Source: Neofusicoccum parvum
Lineage: Eukaryota; Ascomycota; Dothideomycetes; Botryosphaeriales; Botryosphaeriaceae
Direction: 5' to 3'
DNA length: 64,000 nucleotides
NCBI GenBank assembly: GCA_020912385.1
Contig: CP087206.1
Location: 558,001-622,000 of the forward strand
The notes under the pieces: model-generated
What the model was told of the DNA's origin: nothing
Seen by the model: only the letters and a program-made list of their open reading frames with translations
Database searches by the model: none
In this document: piece by piece, positions 33,190 through 45,423 of the stretch
How the letters are laid out: the number at the start of each line of letters is the position of its first letter
How positions within the stretch are numbered: position 1 is the stretch's first letter
Position numbers and translations under genes: made by a program

Positions 33190-33876
33190 AGCGTTTTCCT
33201 CCTTCACATTCAAAATTTTCGAGCCTCTACGACATGAGCATTTCTCTTACGCATTCGCTGGCATCAACTATATGATACGCTCACGATAGGATACTGGAGG
33301 TTCATGGTTATGATGTCTTACGAGCGCTTTGCGTATAGAAAAGCCAATGAAAAAAAAAGATGAACATGGCACAACCCTTGACTCATCCATACATCCTTTG
33401 TGACTCTACAGAGTAGTGCAACACCCGACGTCCGACGTGAAGAATACACTGCCTTTTGCAGGACTGTTCATATTATAACATACCGGGCTCCATCGTGTTG
33501 ATGCATTTGTCCGGATACGAAAGGGTGTTACGGTTTATAACAAAGCTATCTAGAGGAATGCTTCGACTGCGCCCGCATGTGGTGCGTAGTAAAAATACGT
33601 GCGGCATTTCGAGTTAGCTGTTGGTTGTACCAGCCCTCTGTTAATTGAATTCTGTGTCTGACATGCGAAATCGACTGAATGAATGCGCTTTGCTATTCCA
33701 AGCTGCAGCCGCAAAAATGGTCGGCGTTCGGGGTAGTGTACAGTACGACCCCGCGGTGTCGAGCTGTCTTCTGCGCGTCACCACGCTGTCTTGGCATCGC
33801 GAATCTGTGGGAAACCCATCGCGCCAGCTTCTCCGACCATCATCTTCCACCTCCACCGCCAGCGACCCACACAGTC
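33190..33876. other. Intergenic, nothing recognised
   Basis: 3' flank of eEF1B-beta and promoter of EMC5. A partly AT-rich spacer with no supported frame. Confidence 0.5.
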
Positions 33877-34451
33877 ATGACTTTTCTTTCGAATCTCCTC
33901 GTGGCCGTGGGCCTCCTCTTCCTCTCGCACGCGTATGTCTATTCTTCCAATCCTTCTTCTGCGACACTTGCGGGCCAGCCCACAACTGTGTCCAAACTCA
34001 CCAGCTAACCACCTCATCCGCACAGCGTCTACTCCGCCCACGAGCACTCCGCGCTGCACTCGACGCCATCGCATGCCTCCTCCCCGTCTATTCCGTCGCT
34101 CCCGCCCGACATCGTCGCCGAAACGCTGCTCTCAGTCTTGGCCGTCGCAGCGGGCATCGTGTTATCATCGCCGCCGCTTAAGCCCATCCAGTGGAGCAGG
34201 TGGGCCGGCGAGGCCGAGCGCGAGGAGGCCCGCCGCCGCATCGGCCGCGGTAAGAAGGTCCCGGCTGGCGAGGCGCCTGGTGGAAATCCGTTTGCTTGGA
34301 TCACCGAGGATAGGGTTGGGTTCTGGGACGGCAGGGTGAGTTGTTCGCTGTTGTCGTTGTGTGGAGGTCTATCTGAGTGCTGATCATATTGGGTCTCCAG
34401 GGCAAGAGACAAGACTTCGCAAACTGGGTCCGGGAAGGTGCGACAAATTAG
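33877..34451 (+). CDS. EMC5: ER membrane protein complex subunit 5 (EMC5/MMgT family)
   Basis: Exons 33877-33932, 34026-34335 and 34401-34451 give 138 residues. The first membrane segment (FLSNLLVAVGLLFLSHAVYSAHEH) opens the protein with the family's AxxSAxEH-like signature, and a second (VAETLLSVLAVAAGIVLSSPP) leads into PIQWSRWAGEAE. The C-terminal NPFAWITEDRVGFWD and ANWVREG match fungal EMC5. EMC inserts tail-anchored and multi-pass proteins in the ER membrane. The last exon is only 51 bases; without it the conserved C-terminal FANWV would be lost. Confidence 0.85.
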
Positions 34452-34800
34452 ATAGTGGTGTTGATGGGTTAAGGTAAGCCTCCAGGATCTCTCCGTCTTG
34501 AGGTCTGTAAGTGCTAATGATTGCTTAGGTTATTGACACCTTCTACACGGCTTGGATACGACTAGACAGATGCGGGCTGCAAAAAGTTCATTCCATTGTA
34601 TTAATTTTAGGGCTAATGCCATTCCCATCGCCACCAACAACTCCGAACGTCCAAACAATCTTTGTGAACTTGACCTTACTTGACCGCTACCAATTTTGTG
34701 TCCCCCCGCTAATAGCTCATTGAATCATAACGCCTCGATCATGCTTACCAGTCTAGGATGCCACAAACCGAGACGACAGACGCGTCGTCGGCTCATTGCC
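34452..34800. other. Convergent 3' region, nothing recognised
   Basis: Between the 3' ends of EMC5 and the luciferase-fold gene. Likely UTRs. Confidence 0.5.
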
Positions 34801-35682
34801 TCACGAGCAAGCCTGCATCCTGCCATACTGCTTCTGCCGACAACCTAGACAGAACCTCTCCGGCATAGGCTTCCCTGCCCACTCCGGCTCGCCATCCGTC
34901 TCCCTCACAGTCTCTACCACCCTCTCGTCGCTCTCCGACCTCGCCCGGTCGTCCCGCACGCCCTCCTTCCCAACACACACGCCGCTCACCCACCACACCG
35001 CCGCGCCCACAATCCTCGCCACAACCTCGACCTCTTCCTCGTCCCGCGGTGCGTACACCATGACGAAGTGCTTGGGCACGAACCGGGAGAAGAAGCCACC
35101 GCGCGCGATCGGGTGCCTCTCGCCCCAGCCCTTCTCGATGACGAGCTTCGCGTCGGCCGGGTACAGCGTCATGTGCAGGCTGCCGTCGCTGCCGTGCACG
35201 TGGCACACCTCGCCGCGGCAGGTGCGCGTCAGCGGGCTCAGCGAGAACAGGCCGGTGCCGTGCTTCTCGAAGCACGATGTGCCCTCGACCAGCGCGTTGC
35301 GCGGGTCCCGCGCCATGTCGCGCAGGCGCGCCGCCAGCGCCTCGAAGATCCAGGCCGGGCTGCGCTGCGTCGTCTGCCGGTGCGGCGCGATGCCGACGAC
35401 GTCGGGGCGCGGGCCGGTGCGCGGCGGCAGCGAGGCGAGGTAGCCGTTTTGGCGCAGGTCGGCCGGGATGGGGGCGGGCGAGCGGGTGTTGGGGAGGGCG
35501 AAGAGGCTGAGGAGCTTGATGCGGAGGTAGCCGGCGAGCGTCTGTGGCGTGCCGCCCGCGCCGAGGGAGAGGAAGGCGTGGTAGTCGCGGTGGATGAGGT
35601 AGATGGCGGGTGGGAGGAGGAGGATGGCGGCGAGGAGGGGTGCCGCGGAGATGGTGGGCGGGAGGGCGGTGGGGAGAGTCAT
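34801..35682 (-). CDS. Membrane-anchored protein with a DUF5519/'Luciferase' domain
   Basis: Single exon of 293 residues. A hydrophobic segment (AAPLLAAILLLPPAIYLI) near residues 13-30 should anchor it. After a linker, the conserved domain shows EVCHVHGSDGSLHMTLYPAD, VIEKGWGERHP and FVMVYAPRDEEEVEVVARIV. This is the pattern of the family placed in Pfam as 'Luciferase' (DUF5519), whose members occur in bacteria and fungi without demonstrated light emission. A Cys-rich end (RFCLGCRQKQYGRMQACS) is unusual. Its biochemical role is unknown. The start at 35682 places the membrane segment at the N-terminus, so I kept it. Confidence 0.75.
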   Translation of the reverse strand: MTLPTALPPTISAAPLLAAILLLPPAIYLIHRDYHAFLSLGAGGTPQTLAGYLRIKLLSLFALPNTRSPAPIPADLRQNGYLASLPPRTGPRPDVVGIAPHRQTTQRSPAWIFEALAARLRDMARDPRNALVEGTSCFEKHGTGLFSLSPLTRTCRGEVCHVHGSDGSLHMTLYPADAKLVIEKGWGERHPIARGGFFSRFVPKHFVMVYAPRDEEEVEVVARIVGAAVWWVSGVCVGKEGVRDDRARSESDERVVETVRETDGEPEWAGKPMPERFCLGCRQKQYGRMQACS

Positions 35683-36869
35683 GGTTGGTCGTGGATGGGA
35701 TCGCCGATGTTGGGTGGTGGTTGGGAAGAGCTCTTGGGAGATTTTGGGTTTGGATGAGGAGCGAGGGACACTACGGTGCTCGTGGGCTTTTTGTAGCTGG
35801 CTGATTTAAGGGGACGATGCAGCCAACAGCCTTTTTCCTGGTGGTTCGATCTGATCGAGGCATGCGAAAAGAACGCAGCGAGGCGTGCGTGGCTACGGTG
35901 CGGTCAGGGCAATGACGGAGTGCCCGAGCTATGAGTGCAGTTGCTTGCTGCTGCTGCTGCCGTTGCTGCCTCCAGCCCGGCCACAAGAGCGAGCTCTTTG
36001 CTCCAGCTACTGCCCGCCAGCAACCGGTGGCTGCACAGCTTATGCTAGCTGTGCTTCTCGTCGTGCTGCGTCTCTTATCGTGTGGCTGCGTGATTGGCTG
36101 GCTGGTCGCCCACCGTCTGAGCACTTGCACGCTACTGAGTCGGAGAATTCGTGGCGGTGACTGCTGGTAAGGACGTGGGAATCGAGACGTTTGGACATGC
36201 ACTGCAGGGTCTTTGTTGATTCAGAAACCCGCTGCCTGGAAGTAAAATCGAAAGAGGTCAGAGGTGGTGTGTTTGGACTTGCAAGTCAGGAGAGACATTT
36301 TTGGTCATTTGGCTTTGAGGGGGAGTGCCGCTCCAAGCCGCAACCTGCAAGCACCTGGCATGGATGCTGGTGCTTGGGGGATTTTCGGCGGGATGTGACG
36401 TTGCGGTGATGCATGGTCCAGAAAGCTCTGCGGGCACTGCTAAACGAAGGCAATCTTAGAGCAACCACTGACGGCCGGACAGTGAATAATGCAGGAACAC
36501 ACGGGTCCTGTGATCGTCTCTGGCGGAGGCAGGTTGATCAGCAACGCATGCGACCAAGTTTTCGAGTCGGTCAGCCTCCCGCCGCCGCGGATCAAGGGGG
36601 GAGCTGGACTGCTGGGGCGAGGGGGTTGGTGCGCTGCGCGCTCCGGTTGCCTTGCGCGCGATTCGTTCGCTGTGGAGAAGTAGAATGGCGTCGAAGGGAA
36701 CGTCCTCACACATGCGCAACACACCGCAATATGCTTCAATGGTCTGACGAGAACCTGGAATTTTTGTACAAACGCAGCGAACGCCTTGGCGCCAAGCGTG
36801 TGCAACGGCTTCCACTTGGCCATGCAAGAACAGTATTACTCCTAGGTAGCTGGCATGAGATACCGCCCT
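35683..36869. other. Intergenic, nothing recognised
   Basis: Almost 1.2 kb between the luciferase-fold gene's start and the 3' end of SAS10. A short CTG-rich run occurs near 35945-35975. No supported gene. Confidence 0.5.
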
Positions 36870-38904
36870 CTAAAACTTGACACTCTTCACCAAACCCTTC
36901 TTGATACCGGTCAATTCTCCCTTGTACCCACCACGGCCCTCGCCGCCCTTATACACCTGCCTCATGCTAGCCAGCTTCTTCTTCTTCTCCTCGTACTTCT
37001 TCTTCTTCTTGACACGCGGGTTGCGCACGTCCTTCTTGCGGTGCGGCGTCAGACCCTTGTTCTTTGCGATAGCGTAGCTGATCTTGCGCTTCCCGTCCGG
37101 TCCAACTTCCTCCGTCTCGACCACCTGCGCGCCCTCCCGCGCGGCTTGCGCGTAAGCCGCCGCTGCCGCCGCCTTGTCGGCCTTCTTCTGCTTCGAGCGC
37201 GCGGCCACCATGTCGTAGTATTCGTCGTCATCGCTAGCGGCTTCGTCCCTAAGCTGCTGTGCCTGCCGTCTGTCTTCCTCATCGCTGTCGCCTCCGAGTT
37301 CTTCCTCGGGCGCCAGTGCCTTCTTACCACGCTTCTCGGCTTCAGCATTGAGTCTGGCCTGACGATCCTTAAGCCGCTCGCGATAAGGAATATCAGCGTC
37401 TCCACCGACGTCCTTGCCCGCTGCACCGCGCTTGTTGACCTTCTGCGCGATCTGCGAAGTGTAGAAGCGCAAGCTCTTCTTCTTACGGATCTTCTCGTCC
37501 AACTCGTGCTTAGTGAGCTCGGTCTCGTCGCCAAAGTCTGAGTCCTCGTCGTTTGCGAAAGTGGCCGCTGCGGACTTAGTAGGCTTCTTTGCCTTTGCAG
37601 CCTTGCGTAGAGCATCTTTATCGGTGAGAGATGATAGAGCGGCAAGGTCCTCCTCCGTCTTACGCAAACGCTCGGCTCGCTTAGCTTCGGCTGCAGATTT
37701 GGCGGCTTCCGCGGCACGCTGTGCTTTAGTCTTCTTCTTGGTCTTCGGCGGCGCCATGATTCCTTCAGAAGTGCGGGGTTCGATGTCCATCGGCGAGACA
37801 TCAGAGTCCGGCTCTTCCTCAATGGCCTCCAGCTCATTGCTGGTATCACTGTCTGCAATCTTGTTCGCGATTGAAAGGCCCTTCACCTTGGTCCAGAGCT
37901 CGCGGCATTGGATTAACCCCTCCATGACTGGGTGGTCCCGCATCTCCGCAGGAGATAACGCCACAACATTATCGTCACACGACGACGTTGACGTGAGAAG
38001 CGCGAAATACATAGTCAGTGCCGCGAGATATGCAGCAAGTGCTCTGTACTTGATGACTGCAGCCGGCGTCTTGAAAATTTTGCTCTGTCCCGTGATCCTC
38101 GATGCTCGTTGCTGCTGCATTTTCTGGGCGGCTGCAGCTGCAAGCGCAAGCTCGTTGTGAAGAGGCTGTAGATCCAGAAATTCTTTGGAAAGAGGCTCGA
38201 ACTCGGGATATCTTGTCTTGAGAATCTTGAGTCGGTCCGCAGGGCCCATATCGTCCGTGATTTGCACCTGTGGTAGAACCTCTGTGACCACCTCGCCGTC
38301 AGCTTCCTGAGCCTCCTCTTCTTTATCCGCATCCAACCATTCCGACTCGTCGAAGCCAAAGTCAGCTTCGCTCATGCGCTCCAAGTGCTGTTTCTGGAGA
38401 CGAAGAGCCTCTTTCTCCTCATCGAGCGCATCCTGTTCCGTCTCTATAGCATCGGCATCGTAGTAGTCTTTTTTCGATGTACCCCAGGCCTCATCGTCCT
38501 CCTCTTCCTCTTCTCCTGCGGGAGCTTCTGAGTCGGAGTCGTCAGAGCCCGCTCTTCGTCTACCAGTAGACTGGTCGTAGTCATCCTCTTCGTCATCGTC
38601 GTCATCGGATTGCTCGGAATAGGCGAGGACTTCTTCGTCGGACGGTTCGAGGAGCTGGTCTGCTCAGAGTGTTAGAAACCACTCATGGAGGACACTGAAA
38701 TTATGTTTGATGCATACCTTGCTCCTTCCACTTCCGCCGCCTCTTTGCTTCGGGGCCTTCGTCCAGCAATATCTTATCGCGATTGATGTGGAATTCGTCC
38801 TCGGAATCGGCGACGTCCTCGTAGGTGCTGATGGCGAGCTTGGAGCTCTGTGCGTCGGTCTTGCCCGGCTTGGACTGGCCAGAGGCCTTTCTCTTCTTCG
38901 CCAT
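36870..38904 (-). CDS. SAS10: Sas10/Utp3 small-subunit processome protein
   Basis: Exons 38904-38718 and 38659-36870 give 658 residues. It acts in 18S rRNA maturation in the nucleolus. The N-terminus is acidic (SEQSDDDDDEEDDYDQSTG, EEEEEDDEAWGTSKKDYYD). A Sas10/C1D helical domain spans roughly 200-330 (EFLDLQPLHNEL, KYRALAAYLAALTMYF, HPVMEGLIQCRELW). Long Lys/Ala-rich coiled-coil regions follow, and the Sas10 C-terminal domain is diagnostic (GPDGKRKISYAIAKNKGLTP, KKDVRNPRVKKKKKYEEKKK, VYKGGEGRGGYKGELTGIK). I chose ATG 38904 because it starts MAKKRKAS with a nuclear signal; an in-frame ATG is also possible further upstream near 39000. Confidence 0.93.
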
Positions 38905-39123
38905 GGTTGCGGTGGAAAGGCGGGCTGATGGCGGGTGTGCAGCGTGAGTTCGCCGCCGCGCGCCGAGAGATTGGATTTGCGCACTTTTTCTGCCGTTGTC
39001 CATCGTGGGCGGTGAACTAGCGCAAGTTCGAGCTGCCCCGAGCTTCCGCAACGCCAAAGCGAGCAGAGCTGTCTGACGCTCATCTTCCTCTCTCACGATG
39101 TGACATCGCCTCTAGTGTCAGAG

Positions 39124-40321
39124 ATGGCGCTTGGTCTGCAAACAGCATCTGCTCTTTTACTAGTGTTTTTCGTCATCCTCGCCGCGGACATCATGGGTCT
39201 CTTCAGCAGGAAGAACCATTTTCAGGTCGATGGAAGGGTATTACGCCTCTTCCTGCGTGTCCTGGCCGAACGCTGACCAACCAACAGACCGTGGTAGTCA
39301 CCGGTGGCTCACAAGGCATGGGAAGAGGTCTTGCCAAGCTTCTTGCCCAGAAGGGCGCCAACGTTGTCATTGTTGCACGCGACACGAAGAAGCTGGAATC
39401 AGCCATTGAGTACATATCTGTATGCCTACTCTTCCCGCATTCATGTCTTCAGTCCCAGCATGTTACTGACCGAACTAGGGCGCGAAAACCAAATCATCGC
39501 AGCGATTCCACTACATCAGCGCGGATTTAACGAAGCCCGAGGAGAACAATCGCGTGCTAGCAGAAGTGGCGGCTTGGAACAACAACCAGCCTGCAGATAT
39601 CGTATGGGCAAACGCGGGAATGTCTATTCCTCGGCTATTCCTTGACGCACCTGTCGAGGAATTGCGGCAGCAAATGGACATCAACTATTTCAGCGCAGCT
39701 TATCTGGCGCAGTCGACGTTGAGGGCATGGACGACGCCTGCTACGCCTGCGGACTCCTCTACCGAGCGTTCAATGCTGCCTCGCCACTTCATCATAACAT
39801 CCTCCAGTGCCGCCTTTGTTGGCGTGGCCGGTTACGCCCCGTACAGCCCTGCCAAGGCTGCTCTTCGCAATCTTGCCGATGCGCTGCGCCAGGAAGTCCA
39901 AATTTACAATGGTGGCCGCCACCACAGTTCGGGCTCTCCGAATCCTGAGATCAAGATCCACATCGTCTGCCCCGGCACCATTCTCAGCCCTGGACATACA
40001 AATGAGCAAACCACAAAGCATCCAGTGACGACGCTTCTGGAAGATGGCGATCCGGAACAAAATGAGGATGAGGTCGCGGTTGCAGCTGTGAAGGAGCTCG
40101 AAAAGGGCTACTACCTGATTGCCACGAATCTCCTTGCCAAAGCCATGAGAGCAAGTGCTTTGTGTGGCAGTCCAAGGAACAACTGGTTCATAGATACGGT
40201 ATTTAGCTGGGTGACGAGCGTTGCATGGTTGTTTATTCAGCCCGACCTAGAAGGGAAGGCGTGGAAATGGGGCAAGCAGAATGGTGCGCCTAGCCACGGC
40301 AAAGCCATTGGCGCTCAGTAA
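39124..40321 (+). CDS. TSC10: 3-ketodihydrosphingosine reductase (Tsc10)
   Basis: Exons 39124-39237, 39288-39419 and 39479-40321, all phase 0, give 362 residues. It is an SDR that reduces 3-ketosphinganine in sphingolipid synthesis at the ER. An N-terminal membrane segment ([17 protein letters not shown]) precedes [20 protein letters not shown]. The NAG element is [10 protein letters not shown], the catalytic serines lie in [12 protein letters not shown], and YSPAK gives Tyr-x3-Lys. A C-terminal hydrophobic stretch ([18 protein letters not shown]) matches Tsc10. The intron before GAKTKSS sits in a variable loop. It is divergent from SAS10 with about 220 bases between starts. Confidence 0.9.
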
Positions 40322-40623
40322 ATCTCGAGATCACCGAAAGCCGTTGGGCTGAACAGTGCAGTAGGGAACCCCACCAGCACAAGTTACCAAATAATTAATG
40401 AAAATGCGCACGAGGAAGTAAGGCGAGTATCACTCTTGTCAGTGTTGGAATCAGGTTGCTAGTTGTCATTTATCAGCCCTCTTGTCGGCGATGCGAGGGT
40501 AGCGTTGGTGCCTACACGATCATGTCAGGGTCCATTGTTATCGACTAGAAGCTCACCTAGACCTCAATCAGCACATCACTCTCACCCGTCTCGATTCGCA
40601 ATACACACCTCACTACGCATCTC
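40322..40623. other. Short intergenic spacer
   Basis: Between TSC10 and MSH5 in tandem orientation; nothing recognised. Confidence 0.5.
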
Positions 40624-43600
40624 ATGGATTTCAGAGTTCCCCGAAAGCGTCAGAGAACAGAGTCCGCCACTTCCAATGCGTCAAACCGGACCAAACACAG
40701 CAATGCCTCAGTTGCACTCCCGTCAGCTTCCAGATCCTCACAGCCGCTCTTTGTCACACCGCAGCGGCTTGCCTCACAGCGAGACGTGCAGTGGCGATCT
40801 CCTCAGATCCCATCGACAGACGCGGCATCGGTAGCCGAGTCGGCCTCGATCCATCGCCCCAGCAATGCAACGGACGCTGACCTTGACGCTCTGGATGAAA
40901 TCATCATGGCCATTGACCTCAAACAACGAGGCACGGTAGGCTGCGCATACTATGTCGCGCGTGAGGAGAAACTCTACTTCATGGAAGATATGGTATTGGG
41001 AGGTTTAGAAGCCATCGACGCTCGTGAGTAGCTGCCTCCAGCCACCTGAGTTCGACTCACTAACAGCTCCGTAGTCAAGCTCTATATTAACCCCACAGTC
41101 GTCCTCGTCTCAACAAAAGTTGATGACGCAGTCCTCGATAGGCTCGACCCTGAAAGGAGGAGCGTCGGCTCTATAGATGGCTCACGTACGCAGTTCCGGT
41201 CCATAGGCTTGACGCTGCACCTCCGCTAACTTTTATGTTCCAGACGATCAATTCGCCCTTCCTTACCTTCTCGAAGTCCGCCCACAGGCAGAATTCTACT
41301 ACGAGCCGGGCAGGAACAAACTTGGCAACTTGAAAATTGGTACTGAAACTGGACCAAATGTCACTTTCACTGTTCCTGGCGATGTTCAGACAGGCGGCTA
41401 TGGTGGCAACGAGGACGTCGGACGCCAAGAGCATTTTCTCAGACTCTGTGGATGGGTCGACTTGGAGAGCAGAATTACTGTTGGTTGCGCAGGTGCTGTG
41501 CTAGCCTATGTTCAGAGACGGAGAGCTGTATCCTTTCTTCCTGGTGACGAAGCTGCCAACGACATGTTCCGTATCTCTACCATTGAGATGTTCACACTGA
41601 GGGGCAACATGTAGGTAATTGATACTCATATAGGCCGGTCTCATGCTGACCGATGGCAGGTTCATCAACATGGATACCTTACTGTCGCTTCAGATCATCC
41701 AATCGGAATCTCATCCTCACTCACACAATCAAGGACCGACAAAATCAAACTCCGGATCGAAGGAGGGTCTGTCTGTGTACGGACTGTTTCACCATCTTGC
41801 CAGAACTCCACAGGGCAAGATTCTGCTTCGGCAGTACTTCCTCCGACCAACCGTTCAGCTTGATGTCATTGACAAGCGCCTGGATGCAATCTCGACCTTT
41901 CTCCGTCCTGATAATGCCGTCGCCATGGACAACCTGGCAAAGAGCCTGAAGAAGATCAAGAATATGAGGGCGGTTATGATCAACCTCCGGAAGGGCGTGA
42001 ATGCTGGTCCGGGTCAAAAGCGAGGTGTCACCAGCGGTGTATGGGCAACGATTCGCCTGTTCGCTTATCACGTCTTGAAAATCAAAGATGCGCTTCAAGA
42101 GATGAATGCTGCTGACAGGCTCCACATAAGAAACCAGGTTTTTGAGACCGTAACCTTCCAGACTCTTGCGCAGATCGGAAAGAAGATCAGCGATATTATC
42201 GACTTCGAGGAATCAGAACAACAGCATCGCACCGTTGTCCAAATGGGGGTCAATGAAGAGCTTGACAATATGAAGCGGACATACGCCGCAATGGATGATC
42301 TGCTATCCGAGGTTGCCCATCACACTGCTGATCAGATTCCCGCCGTGCTTGGTGCCAGCATCAACGTCATCTTCTTCCCTCAGATTGGATTCCTGGTTGC
42401 TGTGCCAATGGATCCCGAAACTGGTCATGGCATCTGGGAAGGCTCGGAACAAGATGTTTGGGAGCGCATGTTCACAACTGAGGACCATATTTACTACAAG
42501 AACGACAATATGCGTGAGATGGATCAGCATTTCGGAGACATCCACGGTTCGATTTGCGATAAAGAAATTGACATCACACACGAGCTGGCACAGTCAATCC
42601 TGGAGCATGAAGACCTCCTCATCACAACGTCTGACATATGCGCGGAACTGGACGCTCTGTTGGCTCTTTCTCAGGGTGCGAAAGATCACAAACTAGCGAG
42701 ACCCAAGGTTGTCGCAGATAATGTCGTCCAGATAAGAGGTGGGCGGCATCCACTACAAGAGCTCACTGTTCCATCTTATGTCGCCAACGATACGCTGCTC
42801 GTCGGTTCTCCTGATCCTGAACTTCAGGTTGAGCGGATATCTTCAGAAATTCCAACCACTGAGCGTTCGAACGCACCTACCAGCTCCACCGCCATGGATG
42901 GTCCGAAAATGCTCGTCCTGACCGGACCGAACTACTCCGGCAAGAGCATATACATGAAGCAAGTAGCTTTGATTGTCTATATGGCGCACATTGGGAGTTT
43001 CGTCCCAGCAGAAAGTGCCAGAATTGGCTTGACCGACAAGATCCTCACTCGTATTACGGCGCATGAGTCTGTCTCCAAAATTCAAAGCACGTTCATGATC
43101 GACCTCCAGCAGATGTCGATGGCCCTCAATGCTGCTACTCCTCGCAGTCTCCTCGTCATTGATGAGTTTGGCAAAGGAACAGACTCAAATGATGGCGCTG
43201 GCCTTGTCTGCGGCATCTTTGATTATCTTCTCAATCTAGGCAACGACTGCCCCAAGGTACTCGGAGCCACTCATTTCCACGAGATCTTTGAGGAAGGCTA
43301 CCTACTCTATCATCCGGCGCTACAGTTTGGTCACATGGAGGTTCGCGTTGACGGTACCAAGAATGGCGTCGAGGATCAGATCACATACCTGTATAACTTC
43401 CGGCTCGGCCGTAGCGTGTCGAGCTTTGGGACCATGTGCGCGGCAATGAACGGAATAAGCAAAGAGGTTGTATCACGCGCCGAGCAGCTGATACTTGTGT
43501 CCGTGAAAGGCGAAGATCTTGTTGCAGCATGTGCGGTCATGCCGTCTGGTGAAAGGGCTGAACTGGAAGAGGCTGAGAGCATCGCGAGGGCTTTCTTGGC

Positions 43601-43736
43601 CGCTGATGTGGGATCGCACGTTCACGGGGACCCGCGGAGATTGTTGGACGATGTGCTGACGACGACGGCTTCGACCTCCTACGACTCGATGACGGTGGAT
43701 ACGGATACGATGAGTACTTCAGAGACTAGCTCGTGA
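40624..43736 (+). CDS. MSH5: Meiotic MutS homologue MSH5
   Basis: Exons 40624-41023, 41075-41185, 41244-41610 and 41660-43736 give 984 residues. MSH5 pairs with MSH4 to stabilise meiotic crossover intermediates rather than to repair mismatches. There is no MutS domain I Phe-x-Glu, and the connector begins DEIIMAIDLKQRGTVGCAYY, the fungal MSH5 signature. The clamp/lever core has FINMDTLLSLQIIQ and GLFHHLARTPQGKILLRQYF. The ATPase has Walker A LTGPNYSGKSIYMKQ (about 712-726), the MSH5-typical IGSFVPAESARIGLTDKILT, and Walker B LLVIDEFGKGTDS (about 790-802) with ATHFHE. It carries a Ser/Thr-rich tail. All four exons close in frame, so it looks functional and implies a sexual cycle or recent ancestry with one. 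Confidence 0.95.
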
Positions 43737-45423
43737 GATTTCGTGGCAGCTGAGCTTGTGGATGGCGGTGTCTTGCTAAATGCTGAGCGTGTTCGGCTAT
43801 TGAACGCTGTACTGCTGGCTTATGAAAAGTGGCTTGCACGGAACATGCTGGAAGTGAAGCTAAGAGAATGGGAAGATACCTATTGCTTGCTCCATAGTCA
43901 GAGCTACCAATCTAACTTTATTTTCTGTGGGTACTTGAGGGCCCGAGTAATGAAACCGCCACAGCGGTGCAGGTATGGGGGTTGGAAGAGCCCAGCATGA
44001 CGAACGCTAAGCCCTCCCAGCATCGCTTCAGCTCCCCACTTCTGCTGCTATTCTTTCCCAAAAGCATCGATTGTGGAGACTTTGGATGGCGTACATGAAA
44101 GAATGCCCCTGGCCTATAGTTATGCTTAACGCAATTGAGCCCTGTTGCGGCTCCAATTACCTTTCCGATCGATTCCGGGACGGGCCGCAAAGACCAGGCT
44201 TGACTGGCTCGACGACCGCTTCGTGAATCAGGTGAGGTTTGCGATCGACACGTCACTGGCGAGATCGCTGAGCCAGAGATTTGGGGCCTCTGCGGCGGTC
44301 AGGCAGGCCAAACGTGGCCGGAGCAAGGGAAACAAGTTTCGCTAGTGGCGGAGGCCGAGAGCGTCGTGCGAACGTGCTAAATCCGCGGACACAGATCATC
44401 CGGCGGGCTGCACCACGTACGAATCACAGCACAGCGCGCAGCGCAGCAATGGCGTGTTGCTGTGACACCATCCGCCAAGGTGTAGACAGAAGTCCGACAG
44501 CGCGAGCGGCGCGGCAGGGCAGGCTGCTTACCAAGACGGCGCGACTTGGCCCCTATTAGAGCGTCATCAAGCCGCCGCACCAGCTGCGCCAATCAGCAGC
44601 ATCGGGGCAGCAGGGAGCCAGGGTCATTCCTGGCTGACGGTGAGGGGCGAGTGCTTGGGGACGATAGCGCGGTCGCAGGAATGCGGGCGGCTAGCCGCCA
44701 GCCGCGCGCTGGAGTCGATATAAGGGCGCGGTGGCAGCATGCGGACGGGAGGCGAAGAGGTCTGATCGGATCTGCCGTTGGGCTGGGTGGCCACGGTCTT
44801 CCAGATTTTCTGCCGATAAACCCGACGCCAACGCCTCAGCCTTTCCCTCGCTTCAGCAGCCACAGCCGCCGACTCCCTCGGCCCCCGGGACAGCTGCAGC
44901 TGCGTGGAAACGCTCCAGCCGGCTTGGTCTGGCGTCATCCCGCCGCGAGGGCGTGACATTTTTCGGCGGCGATTCAGACGAGGACCAGACGAGCAAATCG
45001 CGAGCGCGAACCTCCTGGCAACACCGCTACTTGCCGGCGTCTGATCAGCATTCGGCACGTCTTTTTTTTTGGGCCGCTTCGGCTCAGACCCACAGCTGCA
45101 CGGCCGGGCTCTGCCTGACGGAAGTCGGGACAGGCCTTCTGGAGCGCGCCCTACTGCTTTGCCATCTCCAAGTGCCGAGGGGCACGTTTCTGATTGCCGC
45201 TGCCAGCCGCGCAACGCCCTTCCTGCGCCAATCCTATAATACGAGCGCTGCGGCCATTTTCCTTGCACTTTTTTCCCTTGGTCTTCTTTTGTTCTTGCCT
45301 TATATACGCCTCCGCCGTTCGCCATTGACCGCCAATTCCTGAGGGATTCGGCGTGCCGCCTGTTCTATCGATAAAGGGCCCGCAAGCATTCGCCCCTGGA
45401 AAGCCGGGAACAACACCGTCGGA
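43737..45423. other. Long upstream region of the MFS gene, nothing recognised
   Basis: About 1.7 kb with AT-richer left and GC-rich right halves. Open frames on both strands in the GC-rich part (for example 44731-45342 +) lack protein features. It includes a T10 run near 45061. Confidence 0.5.
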